A stretch of 64,000 nt of DNA from Marinobacter sp. Arc7-DN-1. Lineage in GTDB: Bacteria > Pseudomonadota > Gammaproteobacteria > Pseudomonadales > Oleiphilaceae. The position numbers were made by a program, and so were the translations under genes. Positions 11,115-20,789 of this stretch are shown one piece after another. The notes under the pieces were generated by a model, which saw only the letters and a list, made by a program, of their open reading frames with translations, searched no databases and was not told where the DNA came from. Position 1 is the first letter of the stretch. Each line of letters opens with the position of its first letter. Location of the stretch: positions 3,410,001 through 3,474,000 of the forward strand of contig NZ_CP031848.1 of the NCBI RefSeq assembly GCF_003441595.1, read 5' to 3'.

Positions 11115-11175
11115 GGGGTCAGATGAAAATGGGGTCAGATGAAATTTTCATCTGACCCCATTTTCATCTGACCCC
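11115..11175. repeat. GGGGTCAGATGAA palindrome R1 (double unit)
   Basis: A perfect 30-bp inverted repeat with a single central T. Each half holds two tandem copies of GGGGTCAGATGAAA, separated by AT. It sits between the convergent rlmI and HAD phosphatase genes, where it would form a strong hairpin at both 3' ends. Confidence 0.9.
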
Positions 11176-11184
11176 AAATTTACT

Positions 11185-11841
11185 TCAGTTGCGCAGCGAG
11201 ATAACGGGCCAGCCGCTGTCCCGGGCAAACTTCTCCAGGGTGGGATCCGGGTCGACGGCTACCGGGTTGTCCACTTTCTTCAGCAGCGGCAGGTCGTTGT
11301 GGGAGTCGCTGTAGAACCAGGCGCCTTCAAGTGTCCTGTCATGGGCTTCCAGCCAGTCGTTCAGGCGTTTGACCTTGCCATCCTGGAAGCTCGGGGTTCC
11401 CGCCACTTCGCCGGTGTAGCGGCCGTTCACCAGTTCGGGTTCGGTGGCAATAAGATGCTCAATGCCGAGGGTTTCGGCAATGGGTTCAGTCACAAAGCGG
11501 TTGGTGGCGGTAATGATCATCAGGGTGTGGCCCCGCTCCCGGTGGCTGTTCAGGAGGTCTTCCGCGCTGGCCTGCATCATGGGGCGTACTTTCTTCGCCA
11601 TAAACGCCTCCCGCCAGGCCAGCAGCTCGCCCATGTTATGGCTGGCCAGGGGCTGAAGGGCAAAACCGAGGTAATGCAGGATATCCAGCTCGCCGTTCAG
11701 GTATTCCTGATAGAAGCGGTCATTGGCAAGGCGATATTCCTCGGCATCCACAATGCCTTCCTCTACCAGAAATTCACCCCAGGCATGGTCGCTGTCGCCG
11801 GCCAGAAGGGTGTTGTCCAGATCAAAAATTGCGAGCGTCAA
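11185..11841 (-). CDS. HAD-family (subfamily IB) phosphatase, probable histidinol-phosphatase
   Basis: The 218-residue protein has HAD motifs in order: FDLDNTLLAGDSD (nucleophile and acid Asp), IITATN (motif II), GKVKRL (Lys) and YSDSHNDLPLL (motif IV). I set the start at a TTG at 11841 (L/M-TLAIFDLDNTLL) because GGAGG precedes it by seven bases, while the upstream GTG at 11862 puts this Shine-Dalgarno inside the gene. In Pseudomonas the orthologous neighbour of rppH-ptsP (PA0335) has been reported as a histidinol-phosphate phosphatase. That assignment is carried over by position and similarity only; phosphoserine phosphatase is the alternative. Confidence 0.8.
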   Translation of the reverse strand: MTLAIFDLDNTLLAGDSDHAWGEFLVEEGIVDAEEYRLANDRFYQEYLNGELDILHYLGFALQPLASHNMGELLAWREAFMAKKVRPMMQASAEDLLNSHRERGHTLMIITATNRFVTEPIAETLGIEHLIATEPELVNGRYTGEVAGTPSFQDGKVKRLNDWLEAHDRTLEGAWFYSDSHNDLPLLKKVDNPVAVDPDPTLEKFARDSGWPVISLRN

Positions 11842-12014
11842 GCTGTTACCTCCAGTGATCACAGGGCCTGCGGGAAAGCGCGAAGTCTAACACGACCTGT
11901 CCTCAACGGCTCCGTTTGCCGAACCCTTGGGATTCTGTAAGAATGAGAGCAACTTGGGCAAATCTGACCGGTGAATTTTTGTACTGGTCTACCGACTTTT
12001 AAGAGGACTGTGCC

Positions 12015-12545
12015 GTGATCGATTCAGACGGTTTCAGACCCAACGTCGGAATCATTCTGGCCAACCACAGGGGAGAAGTTCTCTGGGCAAGGCGAATAGG
12101 GCAGGATTCCTGGCAGTTTCCACAGGGTGGTATCAAGCATGATGAATCACCCGAGGAAGCACTGTACCGGGAGCTTGGAGAGGAAATCGGCCTGTGTGCG
12201 AACGATGTGGAAATCATCAGTTGCACCCGGGGCTGGCTGAGGTATCGACTCCCGAGGAGGATGGTACGCCACAACTCGCTTCCCGTTTGTGTGGGTCAAA
12301 AACAGAAATGGTTCCTGCTGAGGATGTTATCGCCGGATGCGCAGGTTTGCGTGGACGGCACGAATTCACCGGAGTTCGACGGCTGGCAGTGGGTAAGCTA
12401 CTGGTATCCACTGGGCCAGGTAGTTTCATTCAAGCGTGAAGTGTATCGACGTGCGCTGAGAGAGCTTGCGCCGCGGCTGTTCTACAACATGGAACAGTGG
12501 CATCGGGCGGAGCAGAACCGGCGTTTAAAGGAACAACAGAAATGA
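12015..12545 (+). CDS. rppH: RNA pyrophosphohydrolase RppH
   Basis: RppH removes pyrophosphate from the 5' end of triphosphorylated mRNA and so starts RNase E-dependent decay. The Nudix box is complete, [17 protein letters not shown] followed by GEEIGL, and the N terminus [19 protein letters not shown] is characteristic. It is 176 residues long and starts with GTG, preceded by AGAGGA. It is followed after 15 bp by ptsP, the same pairing as in E. coli and Pseudomonas, so the two are probably cotranscribed. Confidence 0.95.
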   Translation: MIDSDGFRPNVGIILANHRGEVLWARRIGQDSWQFPQGGIKHDESPEEALYRELGEEIGLCANDVEIISCTRGWLRYRLPRRMVRHNSLPVCVGQKQKWFLLRMLSPDAQVCVDGTNSPEFDGWQWVSYWYPLGQVVSFKREVYRRALRELAPRLFYNMEQWHRAEQNRRLKEQQK

Positions 12546-12560
12546 CGGACTGACACCGCC

Positions 12561-14867
12561 ATGCTGAGCATTCTGCGAAGTCTAGTACAAGAGGTAAACA
12601 GCGCCCGCGATTTGCAGGAGGCGCTGGATATCATCGTATCGCGGGTGCAGAAGGCCATGGGAACGGAAGTCTGTTCCGTCTACCTGCTCGATCCCGCTAC
12701 CAACCGCTATATCCTGATGGCCACCGAAGGCCTCTATCGGAAAGCAGTGGGGCAGGTGAGTCTCGCGTATTCCGAGGGCCTTGTCGGTCTGGTGGGCGCC
12801 CGTGAAGAACCCATCAACCTGGAAGATGCGCCGTCCCATCCACGCTATCGCTACTTCCCGGAAACCGGGGAGGAGCGATTCCGCTCCTTCCTGGGCGTCC
12901 CGATCATTCACCATCGCCGTGTCCTTGGCGTACTCGTTGTTCAGCAGCGGGAAAGCTCCCGGTGTTTCGACGAGGGTGAAGAAGCTTTCCTGGTAACCGT
13001 ATCGGCACAGCTGGCGGGTGTTATTGCCCACAGTGAAGCGACCGGGGCTATCAGTGGTCTGTCCCTGACCGGAGAAGAGGCTCACGATGTCAGCTTCAGT
13101 GGCGTCCCCGGCGCTCCGGGTGTGGCGATCGGGAGTGGCGTTGTGGTTTACCCGTCCGCCGATCTGGATGTGGTTCCTGAAAAACCCACCGACGACATCG
13201 ACCAGGAACTGGAACTGTTCCGGGCTTCGGTGAAGGCGGTCCGGGAAGATATCGAACGCGTAGCCAAACGGCTCGCCTCGCAGCTGCGCCCGGAAGAGCA
13301 GGCGTTGTTCGATGTCTACCTGAGGATGCTGGGCGACGATGCCATGCCCGGCGAGGTCGCAAACAAGATCCGGGAAGGGATCTGGGCCCAGGGTGCTCTG
13401 AAGCAGGTGGTCCAGCAGTACATCCGCCACTTCGAGATGATGGACGACCACTACCTCCAGGAACGTGCTGTTGATATCCGGGACCTGGGCCGCCGTCTGC
13501 TGTCCCATCTCCAGGAGGGTGAGCAGAAACATCTGAATTATCCGGAACGTACTGTTCTGGTGAGCGAGGAGCTTACGCCCGCCATGCTGGGTGAGGTGCC
13601 CAAGGGGCAGCTGGTAGGTCTGGTGTCGGTGAAGGGCTCCAGCAACTCACATGTGGCGATTCTTGCCCGTGCCATGGGTGTGCCCACGGTAATGGGGCTG
13701 GTGGATATTCCCGTTAACCAGCTCGATGGCAAGGACCTGATTGTTGACGGTTTTGAGGGCCAGATATTCGCGTCACCGTCTGCGGATCTTCGCTCGTATT
13801 ACCAGGCGATCTGTGAGGAAGAAGATGAACTGATCCGGGGCCTGGAAGTGCTCAAGGACAAGCCCTGTGAAACCACCGATCATCACCGGGTTTCGCTGCT
13901 GGTAAACACCGGGCTGATGACCGATGTCGTTCGCTCGCTGTCCCACGGTGCCGAGGGCATTGGTCTGTACCGGACGGAAGTCCCCTTCATGGTCAAGGAC
14001 CAGTTCCCCTCCGAGCAGGAGCAACGCGAATATTACCGGGAGCAGCTCGAGGCCTTTGCGCCCAGTCCGGTCACCATGCGCACGCTGGATATCGGCGGCG
14101 ACAAGGCGTTGACCTACTTCCCGATCCACGAGGAAAACCCGTTCCTGGGCTGGCGCGGCATCCGGGTAACGCTGGACCATCCGGAGATTTTCCTGGTTCA
14201 GGTGCGGGCAATGCTCAAGGCCAGCGAGGGCCTGAACAACCTGCAGATCATGCTGCCGATGATTTCCAATATCTCGGAGGTGGAGGAATCCCTGCACCTG
14301 ATCTACCGGGTGTATCACGAGGTCCGGGAAGAGGGCTACGAGATTCACATGCCGAAAGTCGGTGTGATGATCGAGATTCCCGCAGCGGTCTACCAGATCC
14401 GCGAGCTGGCCGACCGGGTGGATTTCCTGTCGGTGGGTTCCAACGATCTGACGCAGTACCTACTGGCGGTGGATCGCAACAACCCGAGGGTTGCCCAGCT
14501 CTATCATTCCTACCACCCGGCAGTGCTTCAGGCACTGGTCCGGATTGCCCAGGATGCCCATTCGGTCGGGAAGCCGGTGGGCATTTGCGGGGAACTGGCC
14601 GGCGATCCCGGTGGCGCGTTGCTCCTCATGGCCATGGGGTATGATTCCCTGTCCATGAACGCGGCCAGCTTACCAAAGGTCAAATCGGTCATTCGGAGTA
14701 TCAGCCGGGAGTGGGCCGTCCAATTGCTGGAAGATGTATTGCTGCTGGATTCTCCGCACGTCATCAAGAGTTGTGTGGATCTGGCTCTCCGAAACGCCGG
14801 TTTTGGCCGCTACCTGAGGCCCGGCAAGTCAAGCGCCATGGCGGTTTCCGAGGCGGCCGTTTCCTGA
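12561..14867 (+). CDS. ptsP: Phosphoenolpyruvate-protein phosphotransferase PtsP (EI-Ntr)
   Basis: PtsP is the first enzyme of the nitrogen-related phosphotransferase system and passes phosphate from PEP to NPr. The 768-residue protein has an N-terminal GAF domain (about 1-150) that senses glutamine in the family, a phosphohistidine swivelling domain with the active-site motif GSSNSHVAILARAMGVP, and a C-terminal PEP-binding barrel with MRTLDIGGDKAL, LSVGSNDLTQY and GICGELAGDP, whose Cys is the catalytic acid. NPr and EIIA-Ntr genes are not in the window. Confidence 0.96.
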   Translation: MLSILRSLVQEVNSARDLQEALDIIVSRVQKAMGTEVCSVYLLDPATNRYILMATEGLYRKAVGQVSLAYSEGLVGLVGAREEPINLEDAPSHPRYRYFPETGEERFRSFLGVPIIHHRRVLGVLVVQQRESSRCFDEGEEAFLVTVSAQLAGVIAHSEATGAISGLSLTGEEAHDVSFSGVPGAPGVAIGSGVVVYPSADLDVVPEKPTDDIDQELELFRASVKAVREDIERVAKRLASQLRPEEQALFDVYLRMLGDDAMPGEVANKIREGIWAQGALKQVVQQYIRHFEMMDDHYLQERAVDIRDLGRRLLSHLQEGEQKHLNYPERTVLVSEELTPAMLGEVPKGQLVGLVSVKGSSNSHVAILARAMGVPTVMGLVDIPVNQLDGKDLIVDGFEGQIFASPSADLRSYYQAICEEEDELIRGLEVLKDKPCETTDHHRVSLLVNTGLMTDVVRSLSHGAEGIGLYRTEVPFMVKDQFPSEQEQREYYREQLEAFAPSPVTMRTLDIGGDKALTYFPIHEENPFLGWRGIRVTLDHPEIFLVQVRAMLKASEGLNNLQIMLPMISNISEVEESLHLIYRVYHEVREEGYEIHMPKVGVMIEIPAAVYQIRELADRVDFLSVGSNDLTQYLLAVDRNNPRVAQLYHSYHPAVLQALVRIAQDAHSVGKPVGICGELAGDPGGALLLMAMGYDSLSMNAASLPKVKSVIRSISREWAVQLLEDVLLLDSPHVIKSCVDLALRNAGFGRYLRPGKSSAMAVSEAAVS

Positions 14868-14987
14868 CGGCGAGCTGTTTCGGCGAATATAGGGTGTGTA
14901 CTCTAAAGCGGGTTGTTACCTTGGTATCTGCAGTATCCGGTGGTTCAGAACACGGAATCGCACTTTTTGTCCGGAAAAGGAAAGGCT

Positions 14988-16229
14988 ATGAAGGCACCAA
15001 CTGATCTTAAATCCGCTCCCCGCATCGGGCTTGCCCTGGGCGGTGGTGGTCCTTTGGGCGGAATATACGAGATCGGAGCATTGCGTGCCCTGGACGAAGT
15101 GCTGGACGGCCTCGACTTCAACAGTATCGATGTTTATGTCGGGGTAAATGCCGGTTCTTTTGTGGCGGCGAATCTGGCAAACCAGATGACCACCGCACAG
15201 CTGTGCCGGATTTTCGTGCGCAATGAGGCCGAGGTTCACCCCTTTCACCCGGAAGTCTTCTATCGGCCGGCATTCCGGGAAATCGGCAGTCGGTTGCTGG
15301 CGGTGCCGGGGCTGGTTGCAACCGCGGTGCGCCGGTTTGTGAATAACCCCTACGATCAAAGCCTGCTGGAAGCCATGACCATACTGGCGCAGGCAGCTCC
15401 AGCGGGACTGTTTGATAACGAAGGTCTGCATGAATATCTCAAGCGTGCCTTTACCATGCTGGGGCGGACCAACGATTTCCGCCAGCTGAAGCGTAGCCTC
15501 TACATAGTGGCAGCCGATGTCGAGAGTACGGAGGCAGTCTGTTTTGGTGCCCCGGGCTTTGACCATGTGCCCATTTCAAAGGCGATTCAGGCAAGCACCT
15601 CGTCGCCGGGCCTGTATGTGCCCGTGAATATTGATGGCCGCTATTACGTGGACGGCACCCTGCGCAAGGGGTTGCACGCCTCCGTTGCCTTCGAAGATGG
15701 CGCGGATCTCGTATTCGCCGTGAATCCCCAGGTGCCCATTGATGCCAGCGCTGCGGTCCGTGCCGGATCCATGAAGCCAGGTGAGCTGACCCGATCCGGT
15801 ATGCCGAACCTGTTGTCCCAGATGTTCCGGACCATCGTCTACTCACGTATGCAGTCCGGTATTGCCCAGTACGCCCGGGACTATCCAGACAAGGACATTC
15901 TGCTGTTCGAGCCAACCCGCGACGACGCCAAACTGTTCTTCTCCAATGTGTTCAGTTTCCAGTCCCGGCGCATGGTCTGCGAACATGCCTACCAGATGAC
16001 CCGGCGGGATCTCCTGAACCGCGCGGACCAGTTGGAGCCCAAGCTGGCGAAATACGGCATCAAACTGCGGCGGGATCGTCTGGAAGACGAACAGCGCACG
16101 ATCAGTACCAGCCTTTACGGGGAAATGCTGCCCCTGTATGTGGCCAAGGGCAGAAAGAAAAGGGCAGACAAGGGGAAGCTGGCAACCGGCCTTGAGAATG
16201 TCACCCACCTCTTTTCGAAAGCCGAGTAA
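14988..16229 (+). CDS. Patatin-like protein with altered nucleophile motif
   Basis: A patatin-fold protein of 413 residues, starting at ATG 14988 (MKAPTDLK), which is preceded by GGAAAAGGAAAGG. The oxyanion-hole motif is clear (LALGGGGPLGG, residues 17-25). The nucleophile elbow normally reads GxSxG but here is GVNAGS, with Asn 54 where the catalytic Ser is expected. The partner acid motif reads YYVDGTLRKG rather than DGG or DGA. Either this is a catalytically dead or changed patatin, or Ser 57 has taken over. It follows ptsP by 120 bp. The natural substrate is unknown. Confidence 0.8.
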   Translation: MKAPTDLKSAPRIGLALGGGGPLGGIYEIGALRALDEVLDGLDFNSIDVYVGVNAGSFVAANLANQMTTAQLCRIFVRNEAEVHPFHPEVFYRPAFREIGSRLLAVPGLVATAVRRFVNNPYDQSLLEAMTILAQAAPAGLFDNEGLHEYLKRAFTMLGRTNDFRQLKRSLYIVAADVESTEAVCFGAPGFDHVPISKAIQASTSSPGLYVPVNIDGRYYVDGTLRKGLHASVAFEDGADLVFAVNPQVPIDASAAVRAGSMKPGELTRSGMPNLLSQMFRTIVYSRMQSGIAQYARDYPDKDILLFEPTRDDAKLFFSNVFSFQSRRMVCEHAYQMTRRDLLNRADQLEPKLAKYGIKLRRDRLEDEQRTISTSLYGEMLPLYVAKGRKKRADKGKLATGLENVTHLFSKAE

Positions 16230-16232
16230 TCG

Positions 16233-16292
16233 GGGGTCAGATGAAATTGGGGTCAGATGAAATTTCATCTGACCCCAATTTCATCTGACCCC
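16233..16292. repeat. GGGGTCAGATGAA palindrome R2 (double unit)
   Basis: A perfect 30-bp inverted repeat with no spacer. Each half consists of two tandem GGGGTCAGATGAAA-type units, in the same architecture as R1. It lies between the convergent patatin gene and hslU, ten bases from the hslU stop. Confidence 0.9.
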
Positions 16293-16302
16293 AACTTCAC
16301 GT

Positions 16303-17631
16303 TTAGAGGATAAACCGGCTCAGATCCTCGTCTTCTGCCAGCTCTCCAAGTTTTTCATCCACATACTCGGACGTGACCTCAAAGCCATCGGTAACCTCGT
16401 CGCCGGCATCGAAGGACAGGGTCTCGAGCAACCGTTCAAGTACGGTATGAAGCCGCCGGGCACCAATGTTTTCGGTGCTTTCGTTAACCTTCCAGGCAAC
16501 CTCCGCGATACGGGCGATGGCGTCTTCGCGGAAAGTCAGTTTTACGCCTTCGGTTAACATCAGCGCCTCATACTGCTGAACCAGGGACGCATCCGGTTCG
16601 GTCAGAATGCGCTTGAAGTCCTCTGGGGTGAGTGCCTGCAGCTCCACCCGGATTGGCAGGCGGCCCTGGAGTTCCGGAATGAGGTCCGAAGGCTTGGACA
16701 GGTGGAACGCCCCGGAGGCGATAAACAGGATGTGATCAGTGCGTACCGCGCCATACTTGGTGCTTACCGTGCTGCCCTCGATCAGCGGTAACAGATCACG
16801 CTGAACGCCTTCGCGGGATACATCGGATGAGGTGTTTTCCGAGCGCTTGGCGACCTTGTCGATTTCATCAAGGAACACGATCCCATTCTGTTCCACTGCC
16901 TCGATGGCCTTCTGCTTGATCTCTTCCTCGTTGACAAGCTTGGCGGCCTCTTCCTCCTTGACCCGCTTCAGGGCATCCGAAACCTTCATCTTGCGGGTCT
17001 TGCGCTTGTCGGAGGAGAGATTGGAAAACATGCTTTGCAGCTGATTGGTCATCTCCTCCATGCCCGGAGGCGCCATGATTTCCACGCCGGCACCGGAGTT
17101 GCGCAGGTCGATTTCAATTTCCTTGTCGTCCAGCTCGCCTTCCCGGAGCTTTTTCCGGAACAGCTGGCGGGTGGATGAGTCTGAGCTGCGCTGGCTGTCT
17201 TCGCCGAAATCCCTGGGTGGCGGAATGAGTGCATCCAGAATCCGGTCTTCCGCCGCATCGAGTGCCTGGCTTTCATGGCGCTTCATCTCTGCTTCACGCA
17301 GCATTTTTACGGCCATGTCCGCCAGGTCCCGAATAATGGATTCGACATCGCGGCCAACATAACCCACCTCGGTGAACTTGGTGGCTTCCACTTTCAGGAA
17401 CGGAGCATCGGCCAACCTGGCCAGGCGCCGGGCAATCTCGGTTTTACCGACACCGGTGGGGCCGATCATCAGAATGTTCTTCGGTGTAATCTCATCACGC
17501 AGGCTGCTGTCCAGCTGCATCCGGCGCCAGCGATTTCTCAGGGCGATGGCTACCGCCCGCTTGGCTTCTTGCTGGCCCACGATGTGTTTGTTGAGTTCGT
17601 GGACAATCTCACGGGGAGTCATTGCAGGCAT
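16303..17631 (-). CDS. hslU: ATP-dependent protease ATPase subunit HslU
   Basis: HslU is the AAA+ unfoldase that feeds proteins into the HslV peptidase. The 442-residue length matches E. coli. The Walker A motif is [15 protein letters not shown], Walker B is [12 protein letters not shown], and the intermediate I-domain lies between about residues 110 and 240. The start [20 protein letters not shown] is typical, and the C-terminal residues SRFIL are those that dock into HslV. It follows hslV after 12 bp in the same operon. Confidence 0.98.
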   Translation of the reverse strand: MPAMTPREIVHELNKHIVGQQEAKRAVAIALRNRWRRMQLDSSLRDEITPKNILMIGPTGVGKTEIARRLARLADAPFLKVEATKFTEVGYVGRDVESIIRDLADMAVKMLREAEMKRHESQALDAAEDRILDALIPPPRDFGEDSQRSSDSSTRQLFRKKLREGELDDKEIEIDLRNSGAGVEIMAPPGMEEMTNQLQSMFSNLSSDKRKTRKMKVSDALKRVKEEEAAKLVNEEEIKQKAIEAVEQNGIVFLDEIDKVAKRSENTSSDVSREGVQRDLLPLIEGSTVSTKYGAVRTDHILFIASGAFHLSKPSDLIPELQGRLPIRVELQALTPEDFKRILTEPDASLVQQYEALMLTEGVKLTFREDAIARIAEVAWKVNESTENIGARRLHTVLERLLETLSFDAGDEVTDGFEVTSEYVDEKLGELAEDEDLSRFIL

Positions 17632-17643
17632 GGTTGCTCCGGA

Positions 17644-18174
17644 TCAGTCGTTTTTGGAGAGCACTTCAAGGGTGCGATTGTGATTGGTGTAGATGCAAAT
17701 GTCAGCGGCGATATCCAGGCCCTTCTCGACAATCTCGTGGGCGGAAAGATCGGTGTTCTCGAGCAGGGCCCGGGCCGAGGCCTGGGCAAAAGGACCGCCT
17801 GAGCCAATGGCAATCAGACCCTGTTCCGGCTCAATGACGTCGCCGTTGCCGGTAATAATCAGCGAGGCGGTCTTGTCAGCCACGGCCAGCAAGGCTTCCA
17901 GCCGGCGCAGCGCCCTGTCCGTTCGCCAGTCTTTCGCCAGCTCCACCGCGGCCCTGGTGAGGTTGCCCTGGTGTTTCTCCAGCTGGGCCTCGAATCGTTC
18001 AAACAGGGTGAAGGCATCGGCCGTGCCACCGGCAAACCCGGCGATCACCTGGCCGTTGTAGAGGCGGCGAACCTTCCGGGCATTGCCTTTCATTACGGTG
18101 TTGCCCAGGGAAACCTGGCCGTCGCCACCCATGGCAACTTCGTCATCGCGCCTGACAGAAAGAATGGTAGTCAT
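17644..18174 (-). CDS. hslV: ATP-dependent protease peptidase subunit HslV
   Basis: HslV is the threonine peptidase of the HslUV complex. After removal of the initiator Met the N terminus is [19 protein letters not shown], exposing the catalytic threonine. Other family hallmarks are [35 protein letters not shown] and [17 protein letters not shown]. It has 176 residues, as in E. coli. No obvious sigma-32 promoter is seen immediately upstream, although the family is usually heat-induced. Confidence 0.98.
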   Translation of the reverse strand: MTTILSVRRDDEVAMGGDGQVSLGNTVMKGNARKVRRLYNGQVIAGFAGGTADAFTLFERFEAQLEKHQGNLTRAAVELAKDWRTDRALRRLEALLAVADKTASLIITGNGDVIEPEQGLIAIGSGGPFAQASARALLENTDLSAHEIVEKGLDIAADICIYTNHNRTLEVLSKND

Positions 18175-18261
18175 TGGGGCTCCAATTGCCTGATTGAACT
18201 TAGTATCCGCAAGTTATGGAGGCTTCTGACTGGAATTCAAGAGTGCTCCGGCTGGGGAGAA

Positions 18262-18298
18262 GGCCCGGGTTGGGTTTTTGCTTTCCAAAACACGGGCC
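18262..18298. repeat. Hairpin downstream of SPOR gene, possible decayed element
   Basis: GGCCCG (18262-18267) pairs with CGGGCC (18293-18298), and GTTTT pairs with AAAAC inside. The inner sequence CTTTCCAAAACACG resembles the arm/centre junction of elements B and C, but there is no CNTCCNTG hairpin. It lacks a T-run, so it is a weak terminator candidate. Confidence 0.35.
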
Positions 18299-18310
18299 GG
18301 AAAACGAAGA

Positions 18311-18955
18311 TCAACCTTCCTTGGGAACCTTCCGAACCAATGGCTGGATGCTGAGGGAAACCAGCTTGTCGATTGCAGAGTTCATCTGGCTGCGGGACGT
18401 GAACGGCCCTACGTTGACCCGGTACCAGATGGAACCATTGTCCAGATTAATCCGCTGGATGCTCGCACGCAGGCCCTGGAAGGCAATCTGGGCCCGCTGG
18501 CGTTCGGCGTCTTCCTTGCTGCGGAAGGAGCCTGACTGCACCAGGTAGTCGAAGTCCTGTTGGGTTGGGCCAGGAGTGTACTCGTCAACTTTGGGGGGTA
18601 CGACCTCGGATTCCGGCAGCATGTCATAAAAGCGGAATGCCGGTTTCTGGTCTTCCTGGCGGGCTGTTTCCGCTGGCTTTTTGGCTGTTTTTTGGGCCGG
18701 TTTTTCAGTCGCTGGCCGAACGTTGCCGCCTGGACCGGGCGGCAGGGAGTTCAGGTAGACAATAAAACCGATGAACCCGCCGACGGCCGCCAGAGACAAA
18801 ATCCACTTCAGCGACAACCCCCCGCGCTGCGAGCGGGCAGTGGCTGCCGGTTTTGGCCGGGCAGCCTTCGCCTTGGCCTGTTTCACAGGTTTGCGGCGCA
18901 CGGTGGCTGAAGCCTTGGTTGATGACCTGTCTTTACGGGCGTAGTCTCGGGACAT
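18311..18955 (-). CDS. SPOR-domain inner-membrane protein, FtsN-like
   Basis: A 214-residue bitopic protein. Residues 1-47 are basic and rich in Arg, Lys and Ala. One transmembrane helix follows (LSLKWILSLAAVGGFIGFIV), then a Pro/Lys-rich linker, then a SPOR domain at about 134-210 (FDYLVQSGSFRSKEDAERQR through WYRVNVGPFTS). SPOR domains bind denuded peptidoglycan glycan strands at the division septum. The gene lies directly after argS and before hslVU, the position of the FtsN-like gene in Pseudomonas. Whether it is the essential FtsN cannot be told from sequence. Confidence 0.88.
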   Translation of the reverse strand: MSRDYARKDRSSTKASATVRRKPVKQAKAKAARPKPAATARSQRGGLSLKWILSLAAVGGFIGFIVYLNSLPPGPGGNVRPATEKPAQKTAKKPAETARQEDQKPAFRFYDMLPESEVVPPKVDEYTPGPTQQDFDYLVQSGSFRSKEDAERQRAQIAFQGLRASIQRINLDNGSIWYRVNVGPFTSRSQMNSAIDKLVSLSIQPLVRKVPKEG

Positions 18956-18960
18956 TCGTT

Positions 18961-20646
18961 TTACATCTCTTCCGGGGCGCTGACGCCCAGCAGGTCCAGG
19001 CCGTTGGCGATAACCTGCCTGATTGCAAGGTAAAGGCTGACACGGGCATCGCGGGTGGCTGTGTCTTCGATTAACACCTTGTGAGCGTTGTAGTAAGTGT
19101 GGAACTGGCCCGCCAGGTCCCGCAGGTAGTGCGTCAGATGGTGCGGCTCACGCTGGGCGGCGGAATTGGCAATCAGTTCCGGGTATTTGGCCAACTGGTT
19201 GGCCAGTTCTTTTTCCTCGTCCAGGGTCAGCAGTGACAGATCACCCACGCATTCGTTGCGACCGCGCTCCACGCCTTCCTCCGCCAGTTTGCGAAGCACA
19301 CTGCAGATGCGCGCATGGGCATACTGAATGTAGTACACCGGGTTTTCATTGGTCTGAGAGCGGGCAAGATCGATATCGAAGGTCAGTTGGGAGTCGACGC
19401 GCCGGGCGGCCAGGAAGAACCGGGTGGCGTCGCGGCCAACTTCATCGATCAGGTCCCGGACGGTGACATAGCTGCCGGCCCGTTTGGAGATTTTTACCTC
19501 CTGGCCGGAGCGGATGACCATGACCATCTGGTGCAGAACATAGTCTGGCCAGCCTTCAGGGATTCCGGCGTTCAGCGCCTGCAAGCCGGCACGAACGCGG
19601 GTAACGGTAGAATGGTGATCGGCACCCTGTTCGTTGATAACGGTGGTAAAGCCCCGCTGCCATTTGTCGAAGTGATAGGCCACATCCGGCAGGAAGTAGG
19701 TGTAGCCACCGTCTTTCTTGCGCATGACGCGGTCTTTGTCATCGCCGAATTCTGTGGTTTTCAGCCACAGGGCGCCGTCCTGCTCGTAGGTGTAGCCGTT
19801 TTCCTGCAGGCGCCTGACCGTGGCTTCGACCTTGCCTTCCTCATAAAGGGAGGACTCAAGAAAATAGACATCAAACTGGACACCGAAGGCTTTCAGATCC
19901 AGATCCTGCTCCCGGCGCAGGTAGGCCACGGCAAACTCCCGGATGGCGTCACGGTCTTCCGGATCTGCCTTGGCAGTCACCTCGCGGTCATCCGCGGTCA
20001 CTGTCTCGCCGGCGAGGTAGGCGTTGGCCACGTCAATGATGTAATCGCCGCGGTAGCCATCCGCCGGCCAACTGTCGTTTTCCGGGGTCAGACCTTTCAC
20101 CCGTGCCTGAACTGAAAGCGCCAGATTGTTGATCTGGGCACCGGCATCGTTGTAATAAAACTCCCGGGTTACATCGTAGCCGTTGGCTTCCAGCAGCCGG
20201 CACAGGCAGTCGCCAATCGCCGCGCCGCGTCCGTGGCCGACATGCAGGGGGCCAGTGGGATTGGCTGATACAAACTCCACCTGCACTTTTTCGCCTTTGC
20301 CCTGATTGTTACGGCCAAAGCCTTGTCCTTCATCCAGAATCGAATTCACGACTTCGAACGCACTGGCGGTGCTCATGAAGAAATTGATAAAGCCCGGCCC
20401 GGCGATCTCCACCTTCTCCACCGCCTTGCTCTGTGGCAGCTTTGCAATCAGTGCTTCCGCCAGCTGACGGGGCGGGCAGCCGGCTGCTTTGGATGCGACC
20501 AAAGCAATATTGCAGGCGTAATCACCGTGGGACTTGTCCTTGGTATTGCCTACCTGGGGGGTAAAAGACTGGTCCGCCGGCAGAGTACCATCGGATTGGA
20601 GCGCTGCCAGTGCAGACTGGAGCAGTTCGGAAACGGTCTCTTTCAT
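18961..20646 (-). CDS. argS: Arginyl-tRNA synthetase
   Basis: ArgS charges tRNA-Arg. It is a class I synthetase with the signature [20 protein letters not shown], containing the HIGH-type HVGH motif, and the KISKRAG stretch in place of a strict KMSKS. The N-terminal Add1 domain and C-terminal DALR anticodon domain are both present. I place the start at ATG 20646 ([17 protein letters not shown]), giving 561 residues. The longer open frame upstream adds 47 unrelated residues that read through the neighbouring terminator. Confidence 0.96.
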   Translation of the reverse strand: MKETVSELLQSALAALQSDGTLPADQSFTPQVGNTKDKSHGDYACNIALVASKAAGCPPRQLAEALIAKLPQSKAVEKVEIAGPGFINFFMSTASAFEVVNSILDEGQGFGRNNQGKGEKVQVEFVSANPTGPLHVGHGRGAAIGDCLCRLLEANGYDVTREFYYNDAGAQINNLALSVQARVKGLTPENDSWPADGYRGDYIIDVANAYLAGETVTADDREVTAKADPEDRDAIREFAVAYLRREQDLDLKAFGVQFDVYFLESSLYEEGKVEATVRRLQENGYTYEQDGALWLKTTEFGDDKDRVMRKKDGGYTYFLPDVAYHFDKWQRGFTTVINEQGADHHSTVTRVRAGLQALNAGIPEGWPDYVLHQMVMVIRSGQEVKISKRAGSYVTVRDLIDEVGRDATRFFLAARRVDSQLTFDIDLARSQTNENPVYYIQYAHARICSVLRKLAEEGVERGRNECVGDLSLLTLDEEKELANQLAKYPELIANSAAQREPHHLTHYLRDLAGQFHTYYNAHKVLIEDTATRDARVSLYLAIRQVIANGLDLLGVSAPEEM

Positions 20647-20757
20647 GCTGTCAGATGACTCGGTTTGCTGGAGAATTGGAATCGGGGGCTGGGCGCCCGT
20701 TGATAATAGAAGGGGGTCATTATCGCGGAAAGGCGTGGCGTACTCAAATTCAGTAAG

Positions 20758-20784
20758 AAAAGCCCCGCACGTAGGCGGGGCTTT
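20758..20784 (-). terminator. Terminator of the Ig-repeat lipoprotein gene
   Basis: Directly after the stop at 20790, the minus strand reads AAAGCCCCGC-CTACG-GCGGGGCTTTT, an 8 to 9-bp GC-rich stem followed by T residues. It should end transcription before argS, which lies downstream on the same strand. Confidence 0.8.
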
Positions 20785-20789
20785 CAAGG

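Noticed and set aside
20647..20787. N-terminal extension of argS
   Set aside because: The added 47 residues run through the terminator of the upstream gene and are unlike ArgRS; ATG 20646 fits.
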